Shown in pieces: positions 34,433 to 44,139 of a stretch of DNA of 64,000 nt; the first letter of the stretch is position 1, and the number at the start of each line of letters is the position of its first letter. The position numbers and the translations under genes are program-made. The notes beneath the pieces were generated by a model. The model was not told where the DNA came from. It was given only the letters and a program-made list of their open reading frames with translations, and did not search any database. This stretch comes from Dryas octopetala (taxonomy: Eukaryota > Streptophyta > Magnoliopsida > Rosales > Rosaceae), in contig OY992835.1 in NCBI GenBank assembly GCA_963921425.1, forward strand, positions 14,322,001 to 14,386,000, in the 5' to 3' direction.

Positions 34433-35273
34433 GGAGAGGACTTCTGTGAGCGAAATTTCGATAATTTCGGCGAAATATCGACGAAAAAGTGACGAACTCG
34501 TGCTAAAATTTCCATACCCTCCGAAAAAGAAATTTAACTCCTTGGTCGTACCACATATATGTGCAAATTGAAATGATAATGTTTGCCAATAATAATTCAA
34601 AGAAATTATGTATGTGTTTTTCGGTTTTTCCCGATCAAGAAAAGATGTATATCTATGTATATATCTATTCTATGTATATAAAGCAAAGGCTCTCCTTATA
34701 TGAAATTTTCAGAAATTTCACAAATACCCATGATTAATTAAAATTGTTAAAACATACAATTTTAATTGGATAAGGACAAATGAGTAAATCAACCACTATT
34801 GCAATTATACAAATTCAAAAATAAATTTGAAAAATGATGCAGTATGAGACCATGTTCTCTTTTTTTATCCTTTTTTTTTTTCTTTTTTTCTGTATCCAAA
34901 CCATGTTATCTCTTCTTTATCAATCCAAACTCACGTTCTCTTCTTATGCATCACATTCTTCCCCACAATCTCTTTAGTGGTTTACTTGATTTTTTAGTTT
35001 TATGAGTTAGAGAATTGGATCAATTTGAGTTTCTTAGATTTTGTGATTCGATTTTTTTTTCCTCTGGTAAAATATGTTTCTTAGCTTTCATTTGTTTTTA
35101 TTCAATCATCAGAATTGAGATATTGATTCACCTCATGAAATCTCCATATATCTAACTATATATTCTGTTTTTTGGATTTAAGCATTGTGTTTCACTGTTT
35201 CGAACAGAAAGGAAGGCCTTATACACAGGTATTAGCTCCTTTGTTGTGCCTTTAATTTGTGGCATACATGTTG

Positions 35274-35405
35274 ATGGCGGCTACCTCTTCCTCATCCTTC
35301 TGCTGGCCCTATGTTATGGACTCTTCTCCTCATAGTTTAGGCAAATGGGCCCCAATTCGCTCTGCTCTTTATCAACTTTGGAACAGAGCGGCTCTGGCTT
35401 CGAAA
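35274..35405 (+). pseudogene. Captured first-exon-like fragment, unrecognised
   Basis: An ATG opens a 44-codon frame without stops (MAATSSSSFCWPYVMDSS...), ending exactly at a consensus donor (TCGAAA then GTAAGT). The base composition is higher in GC than the surroundings. It looks like a host gene's first coding exon carried inside the Helitron. I do not recognise the protein. Confidence 0.45.
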
Positions 35406-36532
35406 GTAAGTCCCTGTAGGACTCATGTTAACTAAATTGGCTATTTTCATAGGTAATAATTGTCTTATGTGTTGTTAACTTTTATTTGGACATGGTGAAT
35501 ATTTTAAATATTTGAAATACATTTTTAAATTTCAAATTTACATGATAAATATTTAGCCACAGTTGTTTCTTTGAATGCATTATTAGCTCACTTAATTTTC
35601 ATCATCTACAGTTTACTACATTTCACTTCATTTCGATTCACTGGCCTCCTCTCAATTTTTCTAGTACTGCATTTTGGTAATAAAATGCTCATCTTTCAAT
35701 AGTACTGTTGGAGATTGGAGGGGGGCAGGGAAGTAGCCATATTAGTGGTCTCAAATAAATTAAAATTCCTTTGTTCTGCTATCGACTTCTTATATATGTC
35801 TGTTTATTGTGGTTATTATTAAATTGGTTTTTACATTTATTCTCACATGTATTTCCCCCTCCTCAACAAGTTGTCATTTATAGTTTATTGATTACTGTTA
35901 GTTACGCTTAGTTCAGAAGCCTATATTGGTAATACCATAATACATACGCAAGATGTATTAGTTTGGCTTATGGTATTACTGTTAGTTAGGCAGTATATAT
36001 TTTGATGCCTTTCATTTATGTTTAACAATTTGATTATTGTTAGTTATCTTCTATATCTATATCTATATATATAAAGCAAAGGTTTCCTTTGGCTGAAATT
36101 TTCAAATATTCCACAAATACCCATGGTTGAAACAGTTTGTTAAAACAGACTGGTTTTATTTGAGGGGGATAAATAAGTAAATCAACCACTATTCTAATTA
36201 AACGAATTAAGAAAATAAAAAACCAATCATGACCAATTGACCACGTTCGCACGTTCTCTTCTTCTGCAGCACATCATTCCTTCCCCACTATTTCCTTTAG
36301 TAGTTTTGTTGGGTTCAGTTTCCCTCTCTTTCTCCCGTGGAAAGCTCATTCTGTAGACAAAGGTCTGTTCCTTTCTTTGATTTTTCTTGGAAATCAGAAG
36401 GAGGGAGTGATATGTGTAAGAGGGATTGGGGGGAGGGGGAGACTGCTGAGAAGAGAAGCAGATGAGCATCCGTTCTCCAAAATCCCAACTGCCCAAAACC
36501 CACAAAACCTCGAACCTTCTCAACCCACCCAA

Positions 36533-37292
36533 ATGGTGAGTGTCTCTGTTTACCCTTTGCTCTCTCTCTCTTTCTCTTTTGATTTATTTTGGGTTGGACC
36601 CAAAATGGGTTAAGGCTGTGTTGTTGATTTTTTTTCGTTGGAAAAGAATGTTGGAGAATCGAAACGAGCAAGAGGGTTGAAAGAAGACTCATTGCTTTTG
36701 ATGAGAGGGTTTCACTCCAAATTCATTGTCTGCCTAAGTTTACTACCTCCATCAATACCCAGGTTTGCTGCCTAAAGCTCTTTTATTAGGAATCATTTTC
36801 AGGATATATTTGGCTTTTGCATATTTTAACAAACAGAATTCATTGTTGGGTCAATGATATTTTCTGCATTTCCTTCTATTTTCTCGATCTATCTGTTAAA
36901 GTTTTGTTAAGGTAATGACAATTTTAGTATGAAAGTCAAATCTTTAATCTAGGTAGTGTGCATTATGCAGCCTAACACCTCTTCCCAACAGCTTGACCTT
37001 CATACCAATGGGAAAGGGAGCTCTGGACAGAGGGGCAACAAGCCCCACACACACTATGTCAGGTGTGGTGCTAGCTTTTGTGAATCTAGGATTAATGATT
37101 ATTAATGTTGTATTTAGCATTTTACTTCTAGGATTTTGATAATGATATTCCCCCAAAAACTTTTCCTTTACTATTTTTGTTCCTTTGTTTGATTTTATGG
37201 TTTTTATTATTTTTCACTATGCAAAAATAGACAACTGGAGTGTGCCAGAGATGCAAAAAGAAGACCACTAAAACTGGAAGGATGAGGTACTA
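36533..37292 (+). pseudogene. Captured ribosomal protein eL37 gene fragment
   Basis: Three pieces follow the order of a plant eL37 gene. At 36533 an ATG is followed directly by a GTGAGT donor, a one-codon first exon as I recall for this gene. At about 37008-37080 the plus strand reads GKGSSGQRGNKPHTHYVRCG, close to the start of eL37 (GKG..., RRNKTHTLCVRCG). At 37245-37290 it reads RCKKKTTKTGRMRY then a stop, close to the eL37 segment RRKTTGTGRMRY. The middle, with the second zinc-ligand pair, is missing or scrambled, so it cannot make a working ribosomal protein. It sits inside the inner Helitron, consistent with gene capture. Confidence 0.72.
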
Positions 37293-37557
37293 AATATTAA
37301 TCAACTCATTTTTCTCCTCTTTGATTTTTGTTGTTTTTTTATTTTTTTGGGTTGAAGATCATGGTTAATGCATTTCTAACATTCTATAGACAGATTACAA
37401 TCCAATTGAATTGTGCTCCTGCATAACTTATCTTCACATTTAGCCAAAATAGTATCTTAACATCTAGCCAAAATGTCTACAAGCATTAAATCCAAAATGG
37501 AATACTTATGCACAAGAAATGGAACTTCTTTAGAAATTTAGAATATAACTCTTGCAA

Positions 37558-38010
37558 TGACACAAGAATAAGAAGGAAAACCCTTAAAAAAATGTGCAGT
37601 AGTTGTCCATTTCTGTAGCACCATGTTCTTCGTGTATTTGTCCATTCCTTTCAAAGCTTGGATTCTCTAAATACAGTTTGCATATTTTTTATAGTTTGGA
37701 GCAATCATAAGTTCCAGTCATAATTTTGGGAACGGATACGGTGTTAGTGCTTACTTCCATGTGCATCATATGCAACAAGTTGCATTGACACAAGAATAAG
37801 AAGGAAAACCCTTAAAAAAATGTGCAGTAGTTGTCCATTTCTGTAGCACCAAGTTCTTCGTGTATTTGTCCATTCCTGTCAAAGCTTGGATTCTCTAATT
37901 ACAGTTTGCATATTTTTTATAGTTTGGGGCAATCACAAGTTCCAGTCATAATTTTGGGAATGTATATGGTGTTAGTGCCTACTTCCATGTGCATCATATG
38001 CAACAAGATA
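37558..38010. repeat. About 228 bp tandem duplication
   Basis: The unit beginning TGACACAAGAATAAGAAGG and ending CATGTGCATCATATGCAACA occurs at about 37558-37785 and 37786-38010 with a few substitutions. It lies in the inner Helitron, downstream of the eL37 fragment. Confidence 0.9.
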
Positions 38011-38680
38011 TCTGCAGTTGTTGGTATGTGAGCATTTTACTATTGGAGCCACACTCACTATTTTTTTAAGTTACACTATGGATCTGTCAACCTTGATATA
38101 CCAGAGGTAATGGTAATTTTCTTATTTTTATTGTATTTGACGGATTATTTTGTGCTCTGCAGTTTTGCTGCGGGGTTTTCTGCAGAATACCTGCGGGGTT
38201 TGGCATTCCTTTTAATCATGCTGCAATATGCTGTAAGAATCTTTTTTCACCCTTTTGTTTTCTTTATTGTTTTCCTGATTTCTAACTAGGACTTTCACGA
38301 CCGTTAAGTCTGTAGGTAATCAAAATTTAATTTAGTATTTTTTCCCTGCAATTGGATATAGTGAAACTGTGAAACAGAGAGTGTGTAAGGGGTTGCTGTA
38401 ATTGTGTGTAGTCCTTTATTTTGTTTACCTTCAAAACATAGTAAACAATGATGTTGATCATCTCTAACTCTCTCTAAGGAAAGAAAACTATTTATCGTCA
38501 TAACAAAAAAAAAAAAATGAAACTTTAAGATGTGAAGATTAAATAGTACAAATAACAAACCTTTAAGATCTGAAGATTAATTCAAAAACCATTCCTCACC
38601 TCTTTGAATATCTAAATTGATCATTTTGGAGAATTAATATCCTGTATTATTTAGAGGAAATAACCAGTTTTTTGTGCATT

Positions 38681-38816
38681 TCCCTTTCTACTGCATATGG
38701 TCTTTTATACTATATCCAGATAGAAGATTGAGGCATTGATCTTTTTGTTCCCTTTCTACTGCATATGGTCTTTTATACTATATCCAGAAAGAAGATTGAG
38801 GCATTGATCTTTCTGT
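38681..38816. repeat. 68 bp tandem duplication
   Basis: TCCCTTTCTACTGCATATGG begins two adjacent units at 38681 and 38749, almost identical (one T/A and one T/C difference seen). Confidence 0.9.
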
Positions 38817-39109
38817 TCCTCTCTATATTAGCATTGATGCTACTATGCTTAAAACTCAAATAACATTTGTTAAAAGAAAGAAAGGGGAGATGGAGATGGT
38901 AAATTCTAGAATATATATTAGACTTTAAATCCCAACATTAGAACATCAGATTATTGCATGCCTGCATAAGAAGTTCCCTAGAACACTTTTTCCTATTTTA
39001 ACATTGCATGTGAATGTGTTATGTATATGCCTTGAGTTCGCAGACACACTTCTTAACATTGGCTTACTAAGATTCTTTTGGGATTCTTTTGTGCTCAAAT
39101 AAAGAATTT

Positions 39110-39780
39110 ACTTTGATGACCCTGATTGATTTTAGAAGTTGACACTGTTTGGATGAAGCCTTTCAGTGCAAGGGAATGACCTTCCTCTTTTATTTTATAC
39201 CAAGCAGAGATGGCACTTGCAACTTTCTCAGGTACCACTGTATTTGTTATTTTGACACTTTGCTGATGAAGTTTAAGAAGGTACAAAAGATGAAGGAGTT
39301 GAGACCCACTATGACGTCGTTCAATCATTGAATGTCAAGAAATAGGTGTTCCCTAAAAAGAAAATGCCAGCCCGCCCCTCTTTATATCCTATGGTCCAAA
39401 GATTGATGAAATGAGATGAAGAAGAAGAATCCTGAGGCAGAGTTTAAAGAAATCTTAAAAATTTAGGGGGCAAAGTGGAAGAACATCAGGAAGAGAAAAA
39501 GCCTTATGAAGAAAGGTACCAGGCTAAAGAAGGAATCTTATTTGAAAGTGACTTCAAAAGAGAAGTGTGAGAGTGAGTCAATGCAGTTCTGGGAAGAAGA
39601 GCACAAGTAGAAGACACCTATAGAGTTGCTTGAAGAATACCTGCAGCTCAAATAGGAAACAGAAAAAGTGAGCTAGAAAATTAAGAAAGAAAAGGATCAA
39701 TTGAAACCAGAGCAGCCAATATCAGCATTTTTCCTGTTCACTGGAAAAAAGGGGAGCAGCTATGCTCGCAGATTACAAAA
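39110..39780 (+). pseudogene. Captured 3xHMG-box (HMGB6/13-like) gene fragment
   Basis: The plus strand shows pieces of a plant 3xHMG-box protein in order but in changing frames: FKKVQKMKELRPTMTS near 39270-39320, AEFKEILKNLGGKVEEHQEEKKPYEERYQAK near 39440-39520, ELLEEYLQLK-like sequence near 39625-39650, and KKEKDQLKPEQPISAFFLFT (start of a further HMG box) at 39684-39743. Stops and indels separate them, and introns appear to be absent between the later pieces. The intact protein binds chromosomes during division. This is a dead fragment in the inner Helitron. Confidence 0.68.
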
Positions 39781-40564
39781 CTTTCTTACAAAATTTTTTA
39801 TCATTAAAGCATTTACTCATCTTGACTGCACTTTGTTAAATAGTTTTTTTTTTCTTACCTATGAAATGTTTTTCATTAACTGTGGCATATTTTTCGTTGT
39901 TACTACACACTTTACATTGAATATGTGGATGATAGCTTTGTGGGTACATGTTGGCTGTTGTCCATGTTTGAATATGTGGATGTTGCATGTTTGATTGCAC
40001 ACACACGCACACACACAAATGCATTTGTTTTCAATTATCATCTTTTTTTTTTTTTTTACTTTGCACATCGTTGTCGTTATTCGAGCGTGTGTACTTTGCT
40101 AAGTTTCTACTACTCTATTTGCCTTTGCTTAAACTCTTCTCCATGCTACTTTGTAAATAGTTTTTCTCTTAGTTGTTTGTTTTATAATTTTTATCTAAGT
40201 TAAAACAGATGGGAAAACTGACCCAATTCTACATTATGTAGAATTGACACTACTATCAAATTTTGATTTTTTATTTTGAGGTCAAAATAAAAAATCATCT
40301 CCATTATTTTCAAATAATTCTTTTTACAAGTGAACTACAAATTAAAAAAAAATGTATCTAATAGCTTCAATTAGAAAATTTAAATAATATATAAAAATAC
40401 ATCTTCTCTTTTTCTTTTTTTTACCAAGAAAAACAAGACTTTTTAAAATCCTTTTCCTGATAAGTTTTTTCATGAAAATGCATTCTCATTTTAAAAGTAA
40501 TGTATGTTTTTTTAAATAGAAAATTATGATTAAATACTAAATATGAATAATTTTTAAGTAAAGC

Positions 40565-40868
40565 AGCAAGACACTAAAGGAAATGGTGGGGAAGGAATGA
40601 TGTGCTGTAGAAGAAGAGAACGTGCGAACGTGGTCAATTGGTCATGACTGGTTTTTTATTTTCTTAATTCGTTTAATTAGAATAGTGGTTGATTTACTTA
40701 TTTATCCCCCTCAAATAAAACCAGTCTGTTTTAACAAACTGTTTCAACCAAGATGATATTTGTGGAATATTTGAAAATTTCACCTAAAGGCAAACTGTTT
40801 CAACCATGGGTATTTGTGAAATATTTGAAAATTTCACCTAAAGGAAACCTTTGCTTTATATATATAGA
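40565..40868 (-). repeat. Inverted copy of the Helitron 5' terminus
   Basis: Reading the minus strand from 40868, TCTATATATATAAAGCAAAGG begins a match to 36062-36305 over its length, with one local duplication of about 55 bp (two CAAACTGTTTCAACCA words at about 40732-40805). The two form an inverted repeat about 4.3 kb apart. It may be a second Helitron inserted in opposite orientation and truncated, or an inverted duplication of the terminus. Confidence 0.8.
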
Positions 40869-41578
40869 TAATGCTTTGGTAATACATACGCTAGATGTAT
40901 TAGTTAGGCTTACTGCAGCATGCAGCATGGTAATACATATGATAGTATTAGTTCATACTAATGGTATTACTGTTAGTTAGGCTTACTGCCATATTATATA
41001 GGAAACATGTATTAGTTAGGCTTACTGTTTATCATCAATTACACATGATGTGGGTCCTTAGGGATTGGTTTGTATTTAGGTGGTTGTAGAAATCATGTAT
41101 GTCAAAGTCAATTTCCATCTTCAATATGCTCTCCAGGTTTCTAATCCTCCATAACAAAGCTTTTTTTTTTTTTTTTGTTGAGAAAATAACAAAACATATT
41201 TAATGGTCGATTTCTATAACAAATGTTTTGAATCATGCCTTTAATGTCCCTGTTAGGATACTTTGATACTTTGGTTTTTCTACCCGTTATTCAACAAATC
41301 AGTTATTTTAAAACAACCTAATAAATGATAGTATAGTTGTAAAATACAACGATTAAAATAAAATTTAAAAAATAAAAAACACACCCCACTATCCCACTAT
41401 TTTAAAACGTGGAAAGAGTACTGGGAATAACAATAAGAACAAAAAAAAAATAAAGTAAAAATACAAATAGATAGAATGTATGTTAAAAAATTAACGTATG
41501 CACAATACAAAAAATAAATTCGCACGCGCGATAGCGCTTGCAGAGAGGCTAGTGAGTTATAATAACTTTAAATAAAGA

Positions 41579-41911
41579 TTTTAGAGCGCAACAACTGACA
41601 GAGCAAAATTCATAACCTCTATTGTAACAAAAAAATAAAAATTATAATCATTGTTACGCAGTAAACTATGAATATCTGAAAACAGAGCCTCCATCTTGTA
41701 ATCTTAACCCAACACCAAAAAGAATGGCAAAAACATAAGGGATGATGTAATAAGCTAAACATGACGCCCAACTCTTTCACTGTGAGTTCAAGCAAACAAT
41801 CATAACCCCTATTGTCACCAAACATAGAAACAAAAATCCAATATCAAAAACAAAACAAGAACAAAAAATAAAAGCCATATCCGCTATTAAGCAAAAGAAT
41901 ATGAAAATTTG
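41579..41911 (+). repeat. Third copy of an ASI1-like 5' region segment
   Basis: About 333 bp matching 31517-31851 in the same orientation (TTTTAGAGCGCAACAACTG ... AAAAGAATATGAAAATTT). The match begins 26 bp after the inner Helitron's CTAG. It lies within the outer Helitron, so capture from the neighbouring ASI1-like gene is possible; a remnant of an older segmental duplicate is the alternative. Confidence 0.85.
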
Positions 41912-42223
41912 ACCAGTAAGATTTTTGAGTTGGATTAATCAGTGTAAAATATATAACTTAAATTGAGTGGTATGTGATTTAATTATTGACATGGAGTCAA
42001 TAAAATTTGAATTAAATTAGCATTAACCTGCATGACAAAGTAGCATGCCATTTCTAGTAGTTCTCCACCGATACATTAAAGGAAAGAATAATTTTATTTA
42101 AATTTGTATACTAAATTCTTGCAAAGCAACATGCCAACATTCACATCAATCAACATCTTTGCATGAGTCATTCATTGCAGATTTGAATAGTTCTGATTAG
42201 TCTTTCAACCAAGTACTTGTAGG

Positions 42224-42660
42224 CTAAGTGTCATAAAGTAAATTTCCTTCATTAAGTAATCCACTAAGCAAATTTTCATCCTTTAAGTAACCCATGATGC
42301 AAATTTCCTTCTTTAGCTTAATGATAGCCAAATTCAGAGGAAAGTAATTGTACTCTCTCCCATAATTGAAAGCTTGAAAGTAACATCCTGTGGTAATGTC
42401 CATCTCCATTGATAATGTATAAACCCTTAAAACACTTGATCTGTCGTCTTTCCAAAAAGGACCTGTATAGCTGAATTGTTCTATGATTGAGAAGGTTTTT
42501 TGGTTCTTGAGGATGGTGGATTCCAACATAAAACTTCTTCAATATTGAAAAGATAAATACTACTTAAGCACAAGCTAATTCAACCCACCCGTCGCAATTC
42601 ATTTTCAACTGTCTTGCACAATTGCTCAAAATCCTCCACTTCTCCCCGAAAAAACAAATT
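42224..42660 (-). pseudogene. Coding-like fragment, unrecognised
   Basis: Minus-strand segments have protein-like composition: RGEVEDFEQLCKTVENELRR (about 42655-42590) and, in another frame, FYVGIHHPQEPKNL and then YTLSMEMDITTGCYFQAFNY (about 42530-42350). Frame changes and a stop separate them. They look like decayed exons carried in the outer Helitron. I cannot name the source gene. Confidence 0.35.
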
Positions 42661-43144
42661 ATCAGTACCACTCAATGCTGTTGCCATTCATCAATTTTAA
42701 GGTTGCATTGGTTGGAAGGAACATACAACAACTCAAGAGCCTCCTATTAGTGCTTGTGGGTGTTAGGCATAGAGAATCACAATTCAACAGACTGGTGGAA
42801 CAAAACCATTCTCAAAATTCATGCATTCACGATGTGATAAAAATGTACAAATATATGCTATCTTCCACCCCCTTTAGTGGGGAATAATAACAAGTACTGT
42901 TCAAACAACAATAAATAAAACTAAAATTTCCAAAAGGGGAAAAAGAAGGAATAGAGGGATATGAAAATACAAGAGAAAAGAGCTCTAAAACCCTAAAGAA
43001 TGTGGGCTAGGGTAAGGCTCCAAACTAACACATCAAAAATACCAAAAAGAAGAGATGACCTTAGTCTCTTCCCTTGGGCTAAATTGATTAACGAAAGAAA
43101 CAAAACAAAACAAAAAAAAAAAGGGAAAGAAAAGGAAAAGGAAC

Positions 43145-43330
43145 CTATTGGCTTTGTGAGTCTTGTCTGATTAAGAGTCTACTTAAGAAGAGTGATATTG
43201 CTGCAAGTAATGCCTTCAGACACTCTTCATGAGGATGGTGACCACATCCAGATATTGCGACTAGTCTCTGCATGACACAATATACTGACGTCAGATTAGA
43301 TACTTTGAAAAGGTGATCGTTGTTTATCAC
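43145..43330 (-). pseudogene. Short open coding-like segment, unrecognised
   Basis: A 61-codon frame on the minus strand includes VMQRLVAISGCGHHPHEECL. It has no recognisable domain but is less repetitive than the surroundings. It may be another captured exon or chance. Confidence 0.2.
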
Positions 43331-43723
43331 ATTCCACTAAATTAAAGTGGAATAAAAAATTTCTGTCATACAACCACTTTTTGACCCCTGGATGTGATTG
43401 TATAACATACAACCATTGTACATTTGTACCAATGCTGAATTCTCATAAGTGTAGGATTAGGATGTCATCCTCGCTCTTGGTCCATTTCACTTTTAGTTCT
43501 TATACTATACTGTCTATTACATTTTTTGCCCAAAGAAATATAACGTTCTCTAACAAATATTTGGTTTGATTTGATTAAAATTTGATTGATGGTGGTTTAT
43601 GAGGCTGGGCACAGCCATTTAAACTTTGATATATTAAAGACTGTATCTTTTCATTAAAATTTTATAAGCCTTCTGCACATTTTATAAGCTTTCAACACCC
43701 ACGCGCACGGGCACAATTTCTAG

Positions 43724-44139
43724 TGTATATCTAAATGACTCTTCTATATTAAACTCTTGTATTTTACCTTTATGGTCGACATACGTGTCTCAATTCGATC
43801 ACTTCCATGTGAAATATTTGCATGTTGTACCTTGTCCCATTTATTGTCTACGTAAGTTAGCTACCAAATTAGTTCATCACTATTATTGTTGTGCACCTTT
43901 TCATCTTTTTTTTTTTTTCAATTTTTTTAATGGAAAAACGTTAATATAAACTATTTATTTGAACTGCATTACTGGTGATGGCTGATAATATGTGATATTA
44001 AGCTGATTGAAATTTTCACAATTATTATTTTGAAAGGCTTCTCCAAGCAAGGAAGAAAGAAAAAAAAAAGACTTGGAAATTTTTCCAGTTTATGAAATTG
44101 ATATTGTATATGTATGGTTTCATATTGACATTATCAATA
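43724..44139. other. Spacer between Helitron and TIR element
   Basis: A+T-rich intergenic DNA; I see no gene. Its last nine bases (44131-44139) are the left target duplication of the next element. Confidence 0.5.

Larger units (their letters stand above)
32749..34544. mobile_element. Mutator-like TIR element with AAATTTCG arrays (copy 1)
   Basis: The ends are CAAGGAATAAAATTTCG and, inverted, CAAGGAGTTAAATTTC. The flanks carry GTCGTAC at 32742-32748 and 34545-34551, a 7 bp target duplication (possibly 8-9 with mismatches). Both subterminal regions are packed with AAATTTCG(A) words in direct and inverted arrangement. The 1.8 kb interior has an A+T-rich part built from CTATAATCTATAC-like repeats and a C+T-rich part at 34140-34430 that looks like a host 5' leader. 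No transposase is seen, so it is non-autonomous. Superfamily assignment rests on the TSD of the second copy. Confidence 0.75.
36062..41552 (+). mobile_element. Non-autonomous Helitron (inner)
   Basis: The 5' end TCTATATATATAAAGCAAAGG starts at about 36062 (repeated TCTATA words leave the exact base open, 36047-36062). The 3' end at 41521-41552 has an 8 bp stem hairpin with one mismatch (GCACGCGC, loop GATA, GCGCTTGC), then AGAGAGG, CTAG and T. The hairpin-spacer-CTAG order is diagnostic of Helitron 3' ends. It carries eL37 and HMG-box gene fragments. A second, inverted copy of the 5' end lies at 40565-40868. Confidence 0.7.
34664..43723 (+). mobile_element. Non-autonomous Helitron (outer), with captured gene pieces
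   Basis: The 5' end at 34664 reads TCTATTCTATGTATATAAAG followed by CAAAGG, as in Helitron 5' ends. A canonical 3' end lies at 43701-43723: ACGCGCACGGGCACAATTT then CTAG, followed by T. A second 5' end (about 36062) and 3' end (41552) lie inside, so I read this as an older element holding a younger one. The pairing of outer with outer ends is inference. No RepHel is present. The interior carries host gene fragments annotated separately. Confidence 0.6.

Noticed and set aside
34123..34515. Overlapping frames rich in Pro, Ser or Gly/Glu
   Set aside because: Low-complexity C+T-rich cargo of a TIR element is open on both strands; no protein family is visible.
36062..40868. A classical DNA transposon with 240 bp TIRs
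   Set aside because: The terminal sequence is a Helitron 5' end (TCTATATA...AAGCAAAGG), no target duplication flanks it, and a Helitron 3' hairpin with CTAG lies nearby.
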